Shown: positions 28,733-36,010 of the stretch, one piece after another
Layout: each line of letters opens with the position of its first letter
Numbering within the stretch: position 1 is the stretch's first letter
NCBI RefSeq assembly: GCF_027533845.1
Contig: NZ_JAPZVN010000030.1
Coordinates: forward strand, 1-64,000
Direction of reading: 5' to 3'
Source: Streptomyces sp. RPT161
GTDB lineage: Bacteria; Actinomycetota; Actinomycetes; Streptomycetales; Streptomycetaceae
Length of the DNA stretch: 64,000 bases
Notes under the pieces: model-generated
Databases searched by the model: none
What the model was told of the DNA's origin: nothing
The model's input: the letters and a program-made list of their open reading frames with translations, nothing else
Translations under genes and position numbers: made by a program

Positions 28733-28869
28733 TGTTCCCCCCTCGCAGGCTCCCCGAAGCCCCCCTCGGGAACCTGACGACGTATAGGACACCGCACGTA
28801 GCCGGATGGTTGCACCCGGAGACGAACATTTTCCGGCGGGGCCTTGAGGCGCCGGGAAATCCCGCGCGC

Positions 28870-29742
28870 TTACCGAACATGCTCGCGATAACGTCCGGCG
28901 ACCTCCTCCAGCACCTCCGTGCCGGGGCGCTGCCACAGCTGCGGGTTGAAGACCTCGACCTCCACCGGGCCGCCGTAGCCCGCCGCGTCCACCCGCTCGC
29001 GGAAGCCGCGCAGATCGACGCAGCCGTCACCTAGCTGGCCACGGCCGAGCAGGGCCCCCTCGGGCAACGGGGTGACCCAGTCGGCGAGTTGGAAGGCCGC
29101 GATGCGTCCGGAGCGTCCCGCCCGCACGAGTTGTTCGGGCACCCGCTCGTCCCACCACAGGTGGTACGTGTCCACGACCACCCCCACCTGCTCCGCGGGG
29201 AAGCGCTCCGCGAGGTCCAGCGCCTGCGAGAGCGTGGAGACCACACAGCGGTCGGACGCGAACATCGGGTGCAGCGGCTCGATCGCCAGCCGTACCCCGC
29301 GTTCCGCCGCGTACGGGGCGAGCCGGTCGATGGCCTCGGCGACCCGTTCCCGGGCCGCGGCCAGGTCCTTGGCGCCCGCCGGAAGGCCCCCGCTGACCAG
29401 GACCAGGGTGCTGCTGCCCAAGGTGGCCGCCTCGTCGACCGCCGCCCGGTTGTCGGCGAGCGCGGCATTCCACTCCCCCGGATCCGAGGCCGTGAAGAAG
29501 CCACCCCGGCACAGCGAGGTGACCGTCAGGCCCGCGTCCCGCACTACTTGGGCGGCACGTTCCACGCCGAACGCCTGGACCGGGGAGCGCCACAGTCCGA
29601 CCCCGGGGATGCCCAACGCGCGGCAGCCCCGTACCAGTTGCGGGATGGACAGCTGCCGGACCGTCTGCTGGTTGATGCTCAGCCGGACGAGGTCCCCCGC
29701 ACCCGCCGGGTGGTGCGCACCGACCCGATTGTCAGTGGTCAC
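28870..29742 (-). CDS. Sugar phosphate isomerase/epimerase (AP endonuclease 2-like TIM barrel)
   Basis: This 290-aa TIM-barrel protein of the xylose-isomerase-like superfamily probably isomerises or epimerises a keto sugar or inositol derivative. It shows SINQQTVRQLSIPQLVRGC, LCRGGFF, the metal-ligand-rich strands LAIEPLHPMFASDRC and VGVVVDTYHLWWDE, FQLADWVTP, LGRGQLGDGCVDL and VEVEVFN, giving the Glu/Asp/His/Glu set of the family. The GTG at 29742 overlaps the stop of the preceding DUF993 gene in a GTGA, with GGAG 8 bases upstream. It is the last gene of a three-gene operon with the DUF993 protein and a Gfo/Idh/MocA oxidoreductase, controlled by the divergent LacI regulator. The exact substrate is unknown. 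Confidence 0.88.
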   Translation of the reverse strand: MTTDNRVGAHHPAGAGDLVRLSINQQTVRQLSIPQLVRGCRALGIPGVGLWRSPVQAFGVERAAQVVRDAGLTVTSLCRGGFFTASDPGEWNAALADNRAAVDEAATLGSSTLVLVSGGLPAGAKDLAAARERVAEAIDRLAPYAAERGVRLAIEPLHPMFASDRCVVSTLSQALDLAERFPAEQVGVVVDTYHLWWDERVPEQLVRAGRSGRIAAFQLADWVTPLPEGALLGRGQLGDGCVDLRGFRERVDAAGYGGPVEVEVFNPQLWQRPGTEVLEEVAGRYREHVR

Positions 29743-30893
29743 TGGGAGACTCCATGTACGGCGAGGAAGGAGGTGACACGGAAGGCCGCGAGGTCCGGAT
29801 CGGGGAACAGGCCGAGGCGGTCGGCGAGTTCGTAGGCGCGTGCCAGATGCGGCAGGGAGCGGGCGCACTGCTGTGCGCCGACCATGGTGAAGTGCGACTG
29901 GTGGCCGCTGAGCCAGGCGAGGAAGACCACGCCCGTCTTGTAGTAGCGGGTGGGAGCGCCGAACAGGTGCCGGGACAGCTCGACGGTCGGATCGAGCAGC
30001 GACCGGAACCGTTGGGGGCCGTTCTCGTCGAGGGCACGTACGGCCTCCGCCGCGACCGGTGCCAGCGGGTCGAAGATACCCAACAGGGCGTGGCTGACGC
30101 CGAGTTGGTCGCCCTCGATCAGTTCGGGGTAGTGGAAGTCGTCGCCGGTGTAGCAGCGCACACCGTCCGGTAGGCGGCGGCGCAGCTCGATCTCGCGGTG
30201 TGCGTCGAGAAGGGAGACCTTGACGCCGTCGACCTTGCCGGGGTGTGCCGCGATCAGCGCCAGGAGGGTCTCAGTGGCCGCGTCGAGGTCGGTGCCGCCC
30301 CAGTATCCGGTCAGCTGCGGGTCGAACATCGGGCCGAGCCAGTGCAGGATCACGGGTTCCGCGCACTGGCCCAGCAGTCGCCCATAGGTCTCCAGATAGT
30401 CCTCGGGGCCGCGGGCCAGCGCGGCGAGCGCCCGGGAGGCCATCACAACCGGCTGCGCGCCGCACTCCTCGGCGGTTGCGAGTTGTTCGGTATAGGCGGC
30501 TGTCACGGCCGCCAACGAGGTGACGGGGGTGGCGAGTTGGTCGGTACCGACGCCCGCGGCGATCCGGCCGCCCATGGAGCGTGCCTCGGCGGCGGAGCGG
30601 CGGATCAGCTCGGCCGCCGCCGGCCAGTCCAGGCCCATGCCGCGCTGTGCGGTGTCCATGGCCTCGGCCACCGCCAGGCCGTGGCGCCACAGATGGCGGC
30701 GGAAGGCCAAGGTGGCGTCCCAGTCGATGGCGGCGGGCGCGTCCGCGGCGGTGCGGTAGGGGTCGGCCACGACGTGTGCGGCGGCGAAGACGGTACGGCC
30801 GCGTGGTGCGGGGCCGGGCGGATACACGGCGGACGGAGCACGTCCGGGTTCGTGCGGGCGCAACTGGCCGTGTTCGTCCGGAAGCCTGATCAC
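29739..30893 (-). CDS. DUF993 family, dihydrodipicolinate synthase-like lyase
   Basis: The protein is 384 aa and belongs to DUF993, a TIM-barrel family distantly related to DapA-type aldolases. Characteristic segments are DPYRTAADAPAAIDWDATLAFRRHLW, AEAMDTAQRGMGLDWPAAAELI, GVGTDQLATP, PVVMASRALAAL, VILHWLGPMFDPQLTGYWGG, KVDGVKVSLLD and VRCYTGDDFHYPELIEGD. Lys in GVKVS lies where class I aldolases place the Schiff-base lysine, which is an inference from position only. The start is a GTG at 30893 overlapping the upstream stop codon in GTGA. It sits between the oxidoreductase and isomerase genes, so it is likely to act on an intermediate produced by them, perhaps a retro-aldol step. Confidence 0.87.
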   Translation of the reverse strand: MIRLPDEHGQLRPHEPGRAPSAVYPPGPAPRGRTVFAAAHVVADPYRTAADAPAAIDWDATLAFRRHLWRHGLAVAEAMDTAQRGMGLDWPAAAELIRRSAAEARSMGGRIAAGVGTDQLATPVTSLAAVTAAYTEQLATAEECGAQPVVMASRALAALARGPEDYLETYGRLLGQCAEPVILHWLGPMFDPQLTGYWGGTDLDAATETLLALIAAHPGKVDGVKVSLLDAHREIELRRRLPDGVRCYTGDDFHYPELIEGDQLGVSHALLGIFDPLAPVAAEAVRALDENGPQRFRSLLDPTVELSRHLFGAPTRYYKTGVVFLAWLSGHQSHFTMVGAQQCARSLPHLARAYELADRLGLFPDPDLAAFRVTSFLAVHGVSQ

Positions 30894-32041
30894 AGGGACA
30901 GCTCCGGCACGTCGAGGCGGCGGCCTTCGGCGGAGGAGCGCAGGCCGAGTTCGGCGAGCTGGACGCCACGGGCGCCCGCGAGCAGGTCCCAGCGCCATGG
31001 CTCGTCAAGCACCACATGGCGCAGGAACAGCTCCCACTGCGCCTTGAAGGCGTTGTCGAACTCGCCGTTGTCCGGGACCTCGTGCCACTGCTGGCGGAAC
31101 GGCTCGGTGCTGGGGAGGTCGGGGTTCCACACCGGCTTGGGGGTGGCCGCGCGGTGCTGTACCCGGCAGTTGCGCAGGCCGGCTACGGCGGAGCCGTGTT
31201 CACCGTCGACCTGGAACTCCACGAGTTCGTCACGGTGGACGCGCACCGCCCACGAGGAGTTGATCTGCGCGACCGCTCCGCCGGCCAGTTGGAAGACGCC
31301 GTACGCCGCGTCGTCGGCGGTCGCGGCGTACGGCTTGCCGTCCTCGTCCCAGCGCTGCGGCAGGTGGGTCGCGGCCAGTGCCTGAACGGTGGTGACACGG
31401 CCGAAGAGTTCATGCAGCACGTACTCCCAGTGCGGAAACATGTCCATGGTGATTCCGCCGCCGTCCTCGGCGCGGTAGTTCCAGGACGGGCGCTGGGCGG
31501 GCTGCCAGTCGCCCTCGAACACCCAGTAGCCGAACTCGCCGCGCACCGACAGGATCCGGCCGAAGAAGCCCCCGTCGACCAGCCGCTTGAGCTTGCGCAG
31601 TCCGGGCAGGAAGAGTTTGTCCTGGACGACCCCGGTCCTGACCCCGGCGTCTCGTGCCAAGCGGGCGATGTCCAGGGCGCCTTGGAGGCTGGCGGCGGTC
31701 GGCTTCTCGCAGTACAGGTGCTTGCCGGCGGCGACGGCCCGGCGCAGAGCGGTGGCGCGGGCGGCGGTGACCTGGGCGTCGAAGTAGATCTCGATCGACG
31801 GGTCGGCGAGCACCGTGTCCAGGTCCGTGGTCCAGTGCTCCAGCCCGTGCCGGTCGGCGATGGCCCGCAGCGCGTGCGCACGGCGGCCGACCAGGACGGG
31901 TTCCGGCCACAGTATGGTGCCGCCTTCGAGTTCCAGACCGCCCTGTTCACGGATCGCCAGGATGGAGCGGACGAGATGCTGGCGGTAGCCCATGCGTCCG
32001 GTGACACCGTTCATGGCGATCCGCACTGTCCTGCGCGTCAC
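30890..32041 (-). CDS. Gfo/Idh/MocA family oxidoreductase
   Basis: This 383-aa NAD(P)-dependent dehydrogenase acts on a sugar or cyclitol. The N-terminal Rossmann part is RIAMNGVTGRMGYRQHLVRSI. The EKP motif with the catalytic-type lysine is HLYCEKPTAASL. The alpha/beta C-terminal domain includes GRILSVRGEFGYWVFEGDWQPAQRPSWNYRAEDGGGITMDMFPHW, where GG-I-D--(P)H is the usual active-site motif, and ATADDAAYGVFQLAGGAVAQINSSW. The GTG at 32041 is preferred, with GGAGAGGA upstream. First gene of the operon; it overlaps the next gene by 4 bp, and a LacI-type operator lies 34 bp upstream. The substrate is unknown. Confidence 0.9.
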   Translation of the reverse strand: MTRRTVRIAMNGVTGRMGYRQHLVRSILAIREQGGLELEGGTILWPEPVLVGRRAHALRAIADRHGLEHWTTDLDTVLADPSIEIYFDAQVTAARATALRRAVAAGKHLYCEKPTAASLQGALDIARLARDAGVRTGVVQDKLFLPGLRKLKRLVDGGFFGRILSVRGEFGYWVFEGDWQPAQRPSWNYRAEDGGGITMDMFPHWEYVLHELFGRVTTVQALAATHLPQRWDEDGKPYAATADDAAYGVFQLAGGAVAQINSSWAVRVHRDELVEFQVDGEHGSAVAGLRNCRVQHRAATPKPVWNPDLPSTEPFRQQWHEVPDNGEFDNAFKAQWELFLRHVVLDEPWRWDLLAGARGVQLAELGLRSSAEGRRLDVPELSL

Positions 32042-32074
32042 GGGGAAAGTCCTCTCCAGCAGGAGCCCACACAT

Positions 32075-32088
32075 AGCAAGCGCTTACT
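32075..32088. promoter_or_regulatory. LacI-family operator
   Basis: AGCAAGCGCTTACT is a near-perfect palindrome centred on CG with the AAGCGCTT core typical of LacI/GalR operators. It lies between the LacI gene and the oxidoreductase operon, close to the operon start. Confidence 0.7.
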
Positions 32089-32216
32089 GCGCGCCGAACC
32101 TACCGTTCCGCCTCAACCCCCTTCAAGGGGCCGGGCCGTGCGCCGTCGCGGGCGGTGAGACCATGGCGCCGAAGGGCGGCATGCCCTCCCGAGGCGCAGG
32201 TGGAGGCGGAACGTCG

Positions 32217-33281
32217 ATGACCGTGACCTTGGCCGATGTGGCGGCGCGGGCGGGGGTCTCCTCAGCCACCGTCTCCCGTGTACTCAACGGCAACTATCCC
32301 GTGGCGGGTAGTACCCGCGCCCGGGTGCTGCGTGCCGTCGAGGAGTTGGAGTACGTGGTCAACGGACAGGCCAGGGGGCTTGCCGCGGCCACCTCCGACC
32401 TGGTCGGAGTGCTGGTCAACGACATCGCGGACCCGTTCTTCGGCATCATGGCGGGCGCCGCGCAGGCCGAGATAGCGCATGGGTCGCGGGGCGGCACGGG
32501 CACCTGCGGCGGCAAGCTCGCCGTCGTCTGCAACACCGGGGGCTGCCCGGAGGCGGAACTGACCTATCTGACGCTGCTGCAACGGCAGCGGGCGGCCGGA
32601 GTGATCGTCACCGGCGGCGCCGCGGAGGGTACCGAGCACACCCAGGCCGTCACCGCCAAGCTCGCCCGGCTGGCGTCCGACGGCACCCGGGTCGTGCTGT
32701 GCGGGCGGCCGCCGCTGCCGCTGGACGGTGACGCCGCGACCCTGGCCTTCGACAACCGGGGCGGCGCGCGGCGGCTCACCGGGCATCTGCTCGAACTCGG
32801 CCATCGTCACATCGGCTACATCACCGGCCCGGAGAACCGCAGCACCACCCGGCACCGGCTGGAGGGCCACCGCGCCGCGCTGGCCGACCACGGCCTGGCC
32901 GCCGACGCGGAGCGGCTCACGGTGGGCGGCGACTTCGGCCGTGCCGCCGGTTACCGTGGGGCGCGCGAACTCCTGGACGCCGAACCGGAGTTGACGGCCA
33001 TCGTCGCGGCCAACGACACCGCGGCGCTCGGGGTCTGCGCGGCACTGCGCGAACGGGGTCTGCGCGTCCCGCAGGACGTGTCCGTCGCGGGCTTCGACGA
33101 TCTGCCGTTCAGCGTTGACGCGGCGCCCGCCCTGACCACCGTGCGGCTCCCCCTGCACGAGGCGGGGGCACGGGCCGGGCGACTGGTGATGGGCCGGGAG
33201 AGCGCGCCGCCCGGCGGTGTCTCGGTGGTGACCGCGCGACTTGTCACCCGCGCGTCCACGGCCCCGCCGCCCGCGTCCTGA
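32217..33281 (+). CDS. LacI family transcriptional regulator
   Basis: This 354-aa repressor has an N-terminal helix-turn-helix and hinge: VTLADVAARAGVSSATVSRVLNGNYPV, then VLRAVEELEYVVNGQARGL. A periplasmic-binding-protein-like sugar domain follows: VGVLVNDIADPFFGIMAGAAQAEI, LGHRHIGYITGPENRSTTRHRLEG, AIVAANDTAALGVCAALRERGLRVPQDVSVAGFDDLPF. ATG at 32217 with GGAGG about 10 bases upstream. It is divergent from the three-gene oxidoreductase operon, and the AAGCGCTT operator lies between them, so it most likely represses that operon until its sugar or sugar-phosphate effector appears. A small insertion (HGSRGGTGTCGGK, about residues 90-100) is not typical of the family. Confidence 0.93.
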   Translation: MTVTLADVAARAGVSSATVSRVLNGNYPVAGSTRARVLRAVEELEYVVNGQARGLAAATSDLVGVLVNDIADPFFGIMAGAAQAEIAHGSRGGTGTCGGKLAVVCNTGGCPEAELTYLTLLQRQRAAGVIVTGGAAEGTEHTQAVTAKLARLASDGTRVVLCGRPPLPLDGDAATLAFDNRGGARRLTGHLLELGHRHIGYITGPENRSTTRHRLEGHRAALADHGLAADAERLTVGGDFGRAAGYRGARELLDAEPELTAIVAANDTAALGVCAALRERGLRVPQDVSVAGFDDLPFSVDAAPALTTVRLPLHEAGARAGRLVMGRESAPPGGVSVVTARLVTRASTAPPPAS

Positions 33282-33345
33282 ACGGCTGGTGAACCGGCGG
33301 CTCGACGTGCCCGTACCCGGTGATGTTCCGCGGAGCGGAACCTAA

Positions 33346-33362
33346 CCTTGTCGGTGACAAGG
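33346..33362. promoter_or_regulatory. MarR-type operator upstream of the MarR-GNAT gene
   Basis: CCTTGTC-GGT-GACAAGG has perfect 7-bp arms. It ends 36 bp before the start codon, the usual place for a self-acting MarR operator. Confidence 0.65.
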
Positions 33363-33398
33363 ATTACGCGAGCATTGAGTCCCGCCGAGGGGAGCCGC

Positions 33399-34331
33399 AT
33401 GAGCGACACCGCGCAACTTGCCCCGACGATAGAAGCGGTACGCGCCTTCAACCGCTTCTACACCAGTCTGATCGGCGCGCTCGACTACGAGGGCCGCCTG
33501 GGCACGCCGTACTCGCTTACCGAGGCGCGGGTGCTGTACGAGCTGAACCACGCGGCCGACCTGCCGGTGCCCCGGCTGCGGCACACCGTACGGGCGGAGG
33601 CGGCGCATCTGAGCCGGGTGCTCACCCGGTTGGAGAAGGCCGGACTGGTCACGCGGGCGCCGCTCGCCGCGGACCGCAGGGTGCAGGTGGCCCGGCTGAC
33701 CGACACCGGGCGCACCGCGGCGGCGCTGCTGGAGGAGCGGTCGCAGCAGGCGGTGACCGACCTGGTCGGCCGGTTGGGCGACAGCCAGCGGCACCGGCTG
33801 GGCGAGGCGTTGCGCGCCGTGACGGACATCCTCACGCATCCTCGGCTGGGCGTCATCGCGCTGCGCCGCCCCGCGCCGGGGGACCTGGGCTGGGTGGTCC
33901 AGCGCAACGCGGCCGTCTACGCGGAGGAGTTCGGCTGGAACGGGGAGTACGAGGCGCTGGTGGCCCGGATCGTCGCGGACTTCGCGGCGGAGCACGATCC
34001 GTCACGGGAGGCCGCGTGGATCGCCCAGTTCGAGGGCGAGCCGGTCGGGTGCGTCTTCTGCGTCCAGGACAGCGCGCCACAGACCGCCCGGTTGCGGCTG
34101 CTGCTGGTCGAGCCGAGCGCGCGCGGACACGGCATCGGTGACCGACTGGTGGGCGAGTGTGTGGAGTTCGCGCGGAAGGCCGGATACCGGGAGCTGGTGC
34201 TGTGGACCAACGACGTACTGCACGCGGCGCGGAAGATCTACCAGCGGGCGGGGTTCGAACTCGTCGCCGAGAAGCCGCACCGCAGCTTCGGCCAGGACCT
34301 GGTCGGCGAGGACTGGCGGCTGGTGCTCTGA
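33399..34331 (+). CDS. MarR-GNAT fusion: regulator with acetyltransferase domain
   Basis: The protein (310 aa) joins two domains. Residues about 10-150 form a MarR winged helix (RAFNRFYTSLIGALDYEGRLGTPYSLTEARVLYEL, RAEAAHLSRVLTRLEKAGLVTRAPLAADRRVQVARLTDTG). Residues about 155-310 form a GNAT N-acetyltransferase with the acetyl-CoA loop RLLLVEPSARGHGIGDRLVGECVEFARKAGY and LWTNDVLHAARKIYQRAGFELV. The ATG at 33399 has GGGGAG 6 bases upstream. An MarR-like palindrome precedes it. Fusions of this kind are frequent in actinobacteria, but their substrate is rarely known. A TIM-barrel isomerase gene starts 45 bp downstream and may be co-transcribed. Confidence 0.92.
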   Translation: MSDTAQLAPTIEAVRAFNRFYTSLIGALDYEGRLGTPYSLTEARVLYELNHAADLPVPRLRHTVRAEAAHLSRVLTRLEKAGLVTRAPLAADRRVQVARLTDTGRTAAALLEERSQQAVTDLVGRLGDSQRHRLGEALRAVTDILTHPRLGVIALRRPAPGDLGWVVQRNAAVYAEEFGWNGEYEALVARIVADFAAEHDPSREAAWIAQFEGEPVGCVFCVQDSAPQTARLRLLLVEPSARGHGIGDRLVGECVEFARKAGYRELVLWTNDVLHAARKIYQRAGFELVAEKPHRSFGQDLVGEDWRLVL

Positions 34332-34376
34332 CGCGCGTCCGTGACACGGCCGTGACCGCGCACTAGGGTCCGACCG

Positions 34377-35177
34377 GTGAAGATCGCATTCTCGACCCTC
34401 GGTGTGCCAGGGATGCCGGTGGCCCAGGTGGCCCGGCTGGCCGCCGACCACCGCTTCCACGGCGTGGAACTGCGCGCGCACCCGACCGAGGAGCCGGTGC
34501 ACACCGGGCTCGCCCCCAGCCAACGCTCTGAAGTCAGACAGGAGTTCATCGACGCCGGGGTGGAGGTGCTGGGCATCGGCTCCTATGTGAAGGTGGCGGC
34601 GCCGGGCGAGGACGAGCCGGTGCTGACCAAGCTGCGGGACCATGTGGCGCTCGCCGCCGACCTCGGCGCACCGTACGTGCGGGTCTTCCCCGGCGCGGGC
34701 GAGTCCGCCCCGGCCGGCGCCGACGCCGTCGCGGCCCGGCGGCTGGCGGCCGTAGCCCCGTACGCGCTGGACCGGCAGGTGCGGATCCTGGTGGAGACGC
34801 ATGACTCGCACCGCACCGCGGCCGATGTGGGGCGGATCCTGGGGCTGGTCGGTCACCGTGCGGTGGGTGCGCTGTGGGACGTGATGCACACCTGGCTGGG
34901 CGGCGAGCAGCCCTCCGCCTCCTATCCGGCGCTCGCGCCGCATCTGGGGTACGTACAGGTAAAGGACATCGCCTCGGCCGGGGATCGGACACCGCTGCCA
35001 CTCGGCCAGGGTGTGCTGCCGTTGACCGAGTGCGTGGAGGTGCTCAGCCGGGAGGGCTGGGACGGCTGGCTGTGCTGGGAGTATGAGAAGCGCTGGTTCC
35101 CGGCGGTGCCGGAGCTGCCGGGGCTGCTCGACGGGGCTCGACACCATCTGTGGCGGCTGCTGAACGAGTCGGCCTGA
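34377..35177 (+). CDS. Sugar phosphate isomerase/epimerase (TIM barrel)
   Basis: This is a 266-aa xylose-isomerase-like TIM-barrel protein, related to but clearly different from the one at 28870-29742. It begins MKIAFSTLGVPGMPVAQVARLAADHRFHGVELRAHP. The metal-binding acidic and His residues fall in LVETHDSHRTAADV, GALWDVMHTW, YVQVKDIAS and WLCWEYEKRW. The start is a GTG at 34377. It lies 45 bp after the MarR-GNAT gene on the same strand, so it may be part of a small operon. Substrates for this group include hydroxypyruvate, inosose and keto-sugars; nothing here distinguishes among them. Confidence 0.87.
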   Translation: MKIAFSTLGVPGMPVAQVARLAADHRFHGVELRAHPTEEPVHTGLAPSQRSEVRQEFIDAGVEVLGIGSYVKVAAPGEDEPVLTKLRDHVALAADLGAPYVRVFPGAGESAPAGADAVAARRLAAVAPYALDRQVRILVETHDSHRTAADVGRILGLVGHRAVGALWDVMHTWLGGEQPSASYPALAPHLGYVQVKDIASAGDRTPLPLGQGVLPLTECVEVLSREGWDGWLCWEYEKRWFPAVPELPGLLDGARHHLWRLLNESA

Positions 35178-35360
35178 CCGGGGCGTTGGCGAAGTCGCCG
35201 CTTCCGGGTTTGGGAGCTCGTGCCGCGCAGAGAGGCTGCTTCGCGTCAGCCCGACGGCAGTGACCCCGTACACGTTCGGGTGTGGACCACCCTGCTGATA
35301 CCCCGTCAGCAAAGGAGTCGATGCGACGATATCTGGGAAGTCGTGCGAGTGGGGGTAACC

Positions 35361-35990
35361 ATGCGGAATTCACCGCACCGGATCAGCCGTTACGGCCCGG
35401 TGCTACCGCTCGCACTGCTGCTGGCCGGTTGTGCGCCCAGCCAGGGATTCACCGGCGCCGATGCGTACACCCCGCCGTCCGGCAGCCCCTCCAGCTCACC
35501 GAGCGCCACGGCCTTCCTGGCCATCGGGACCTGTGCGGCGCACGACCGGGTCGGCACCGGGGGCTCCTTCCACCAGGTCTCCTGCGGCGACCCGGCAGCG
35601 GTGGCGAAGGTGACCGTGCGCAGGGCCACGGGCTCCGCGGCGAACCCGGACTGTCCCGACACCACCGACTTCGTCCTCAGCGTCAGCGGCACCAGCGCCG
35701 CCCAGGCCTCGGCCTCCCCCGACGCACAGGGCTACGCCTGTCTGCGCGACCTGCGCCCGCCGCACCCGGGCGACCCCGGAATGGGCGGCGGCCCGAACAC
35801 GATCGTCGGCGACTGCGTGTACACCGAGGGGCCCGACGAGGCCGAGGAGACCGCCTGTAGCGGCACGGGCAAGCATCCGCCCGGGTACAAGGTGATCGCC
35901 ATCGTCAGCGCCCGCGCGGACTGCCCGCCCGCCACCTCGCTGTACGTGGGCGTACAGCACCACAAGGTGGGCTGCGCGCGGAAGTTGTGA
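35361..35990 (+). CDS. Putative secreted lipoprotein
   Basis: This 209-aa protein has a lipoprotein signal peptide, MRNSPHRISRYGPVLPLALLLAGC, with lipobox LAGC giving lipidation at Cys24. A Ser/Pro/Thr-rich spacer follows. The mature part contains about seven further cysteines (in IGTCAAHD, HQVSCGD, NPDCPD, GYACLRD, GDCVYTE, ETACSGTG, RADCPP and VGCARKL), suggesting several disulfide bonds. No known domain was recognised, although the repeated pattern 'C...D.VG...VxCxxPxAxxKV' resembles small secreted Streptomyces proteins that carry two related halves. ATG at 35361 with GGGGG upstream. It is convergent with the ABC exporter gene (20 bp between stop codons). Confidence 0.75.
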   Translation: MRNSPHRISRYGPVLPLALLLAGCAPSQGFTGADAYTPPSGSPSSSPSATAFLAIGTCAAHDRVGTGGSFHQVSCGDPAAVAKVTVRRATGSAANPDCPDTTDFVLSVSGTSAAQASASPDAQGYACLRDLRPPHPGDPGMGGGPNTIVGDCVYTEGPDEAEETACSGTGKHPPGYKVIAIVSARADCPPATSLYVGVQHHKVGCARKL

Positions 35991-36010
35991 GCCCCAGCGC
36001 GCGACCCCCG

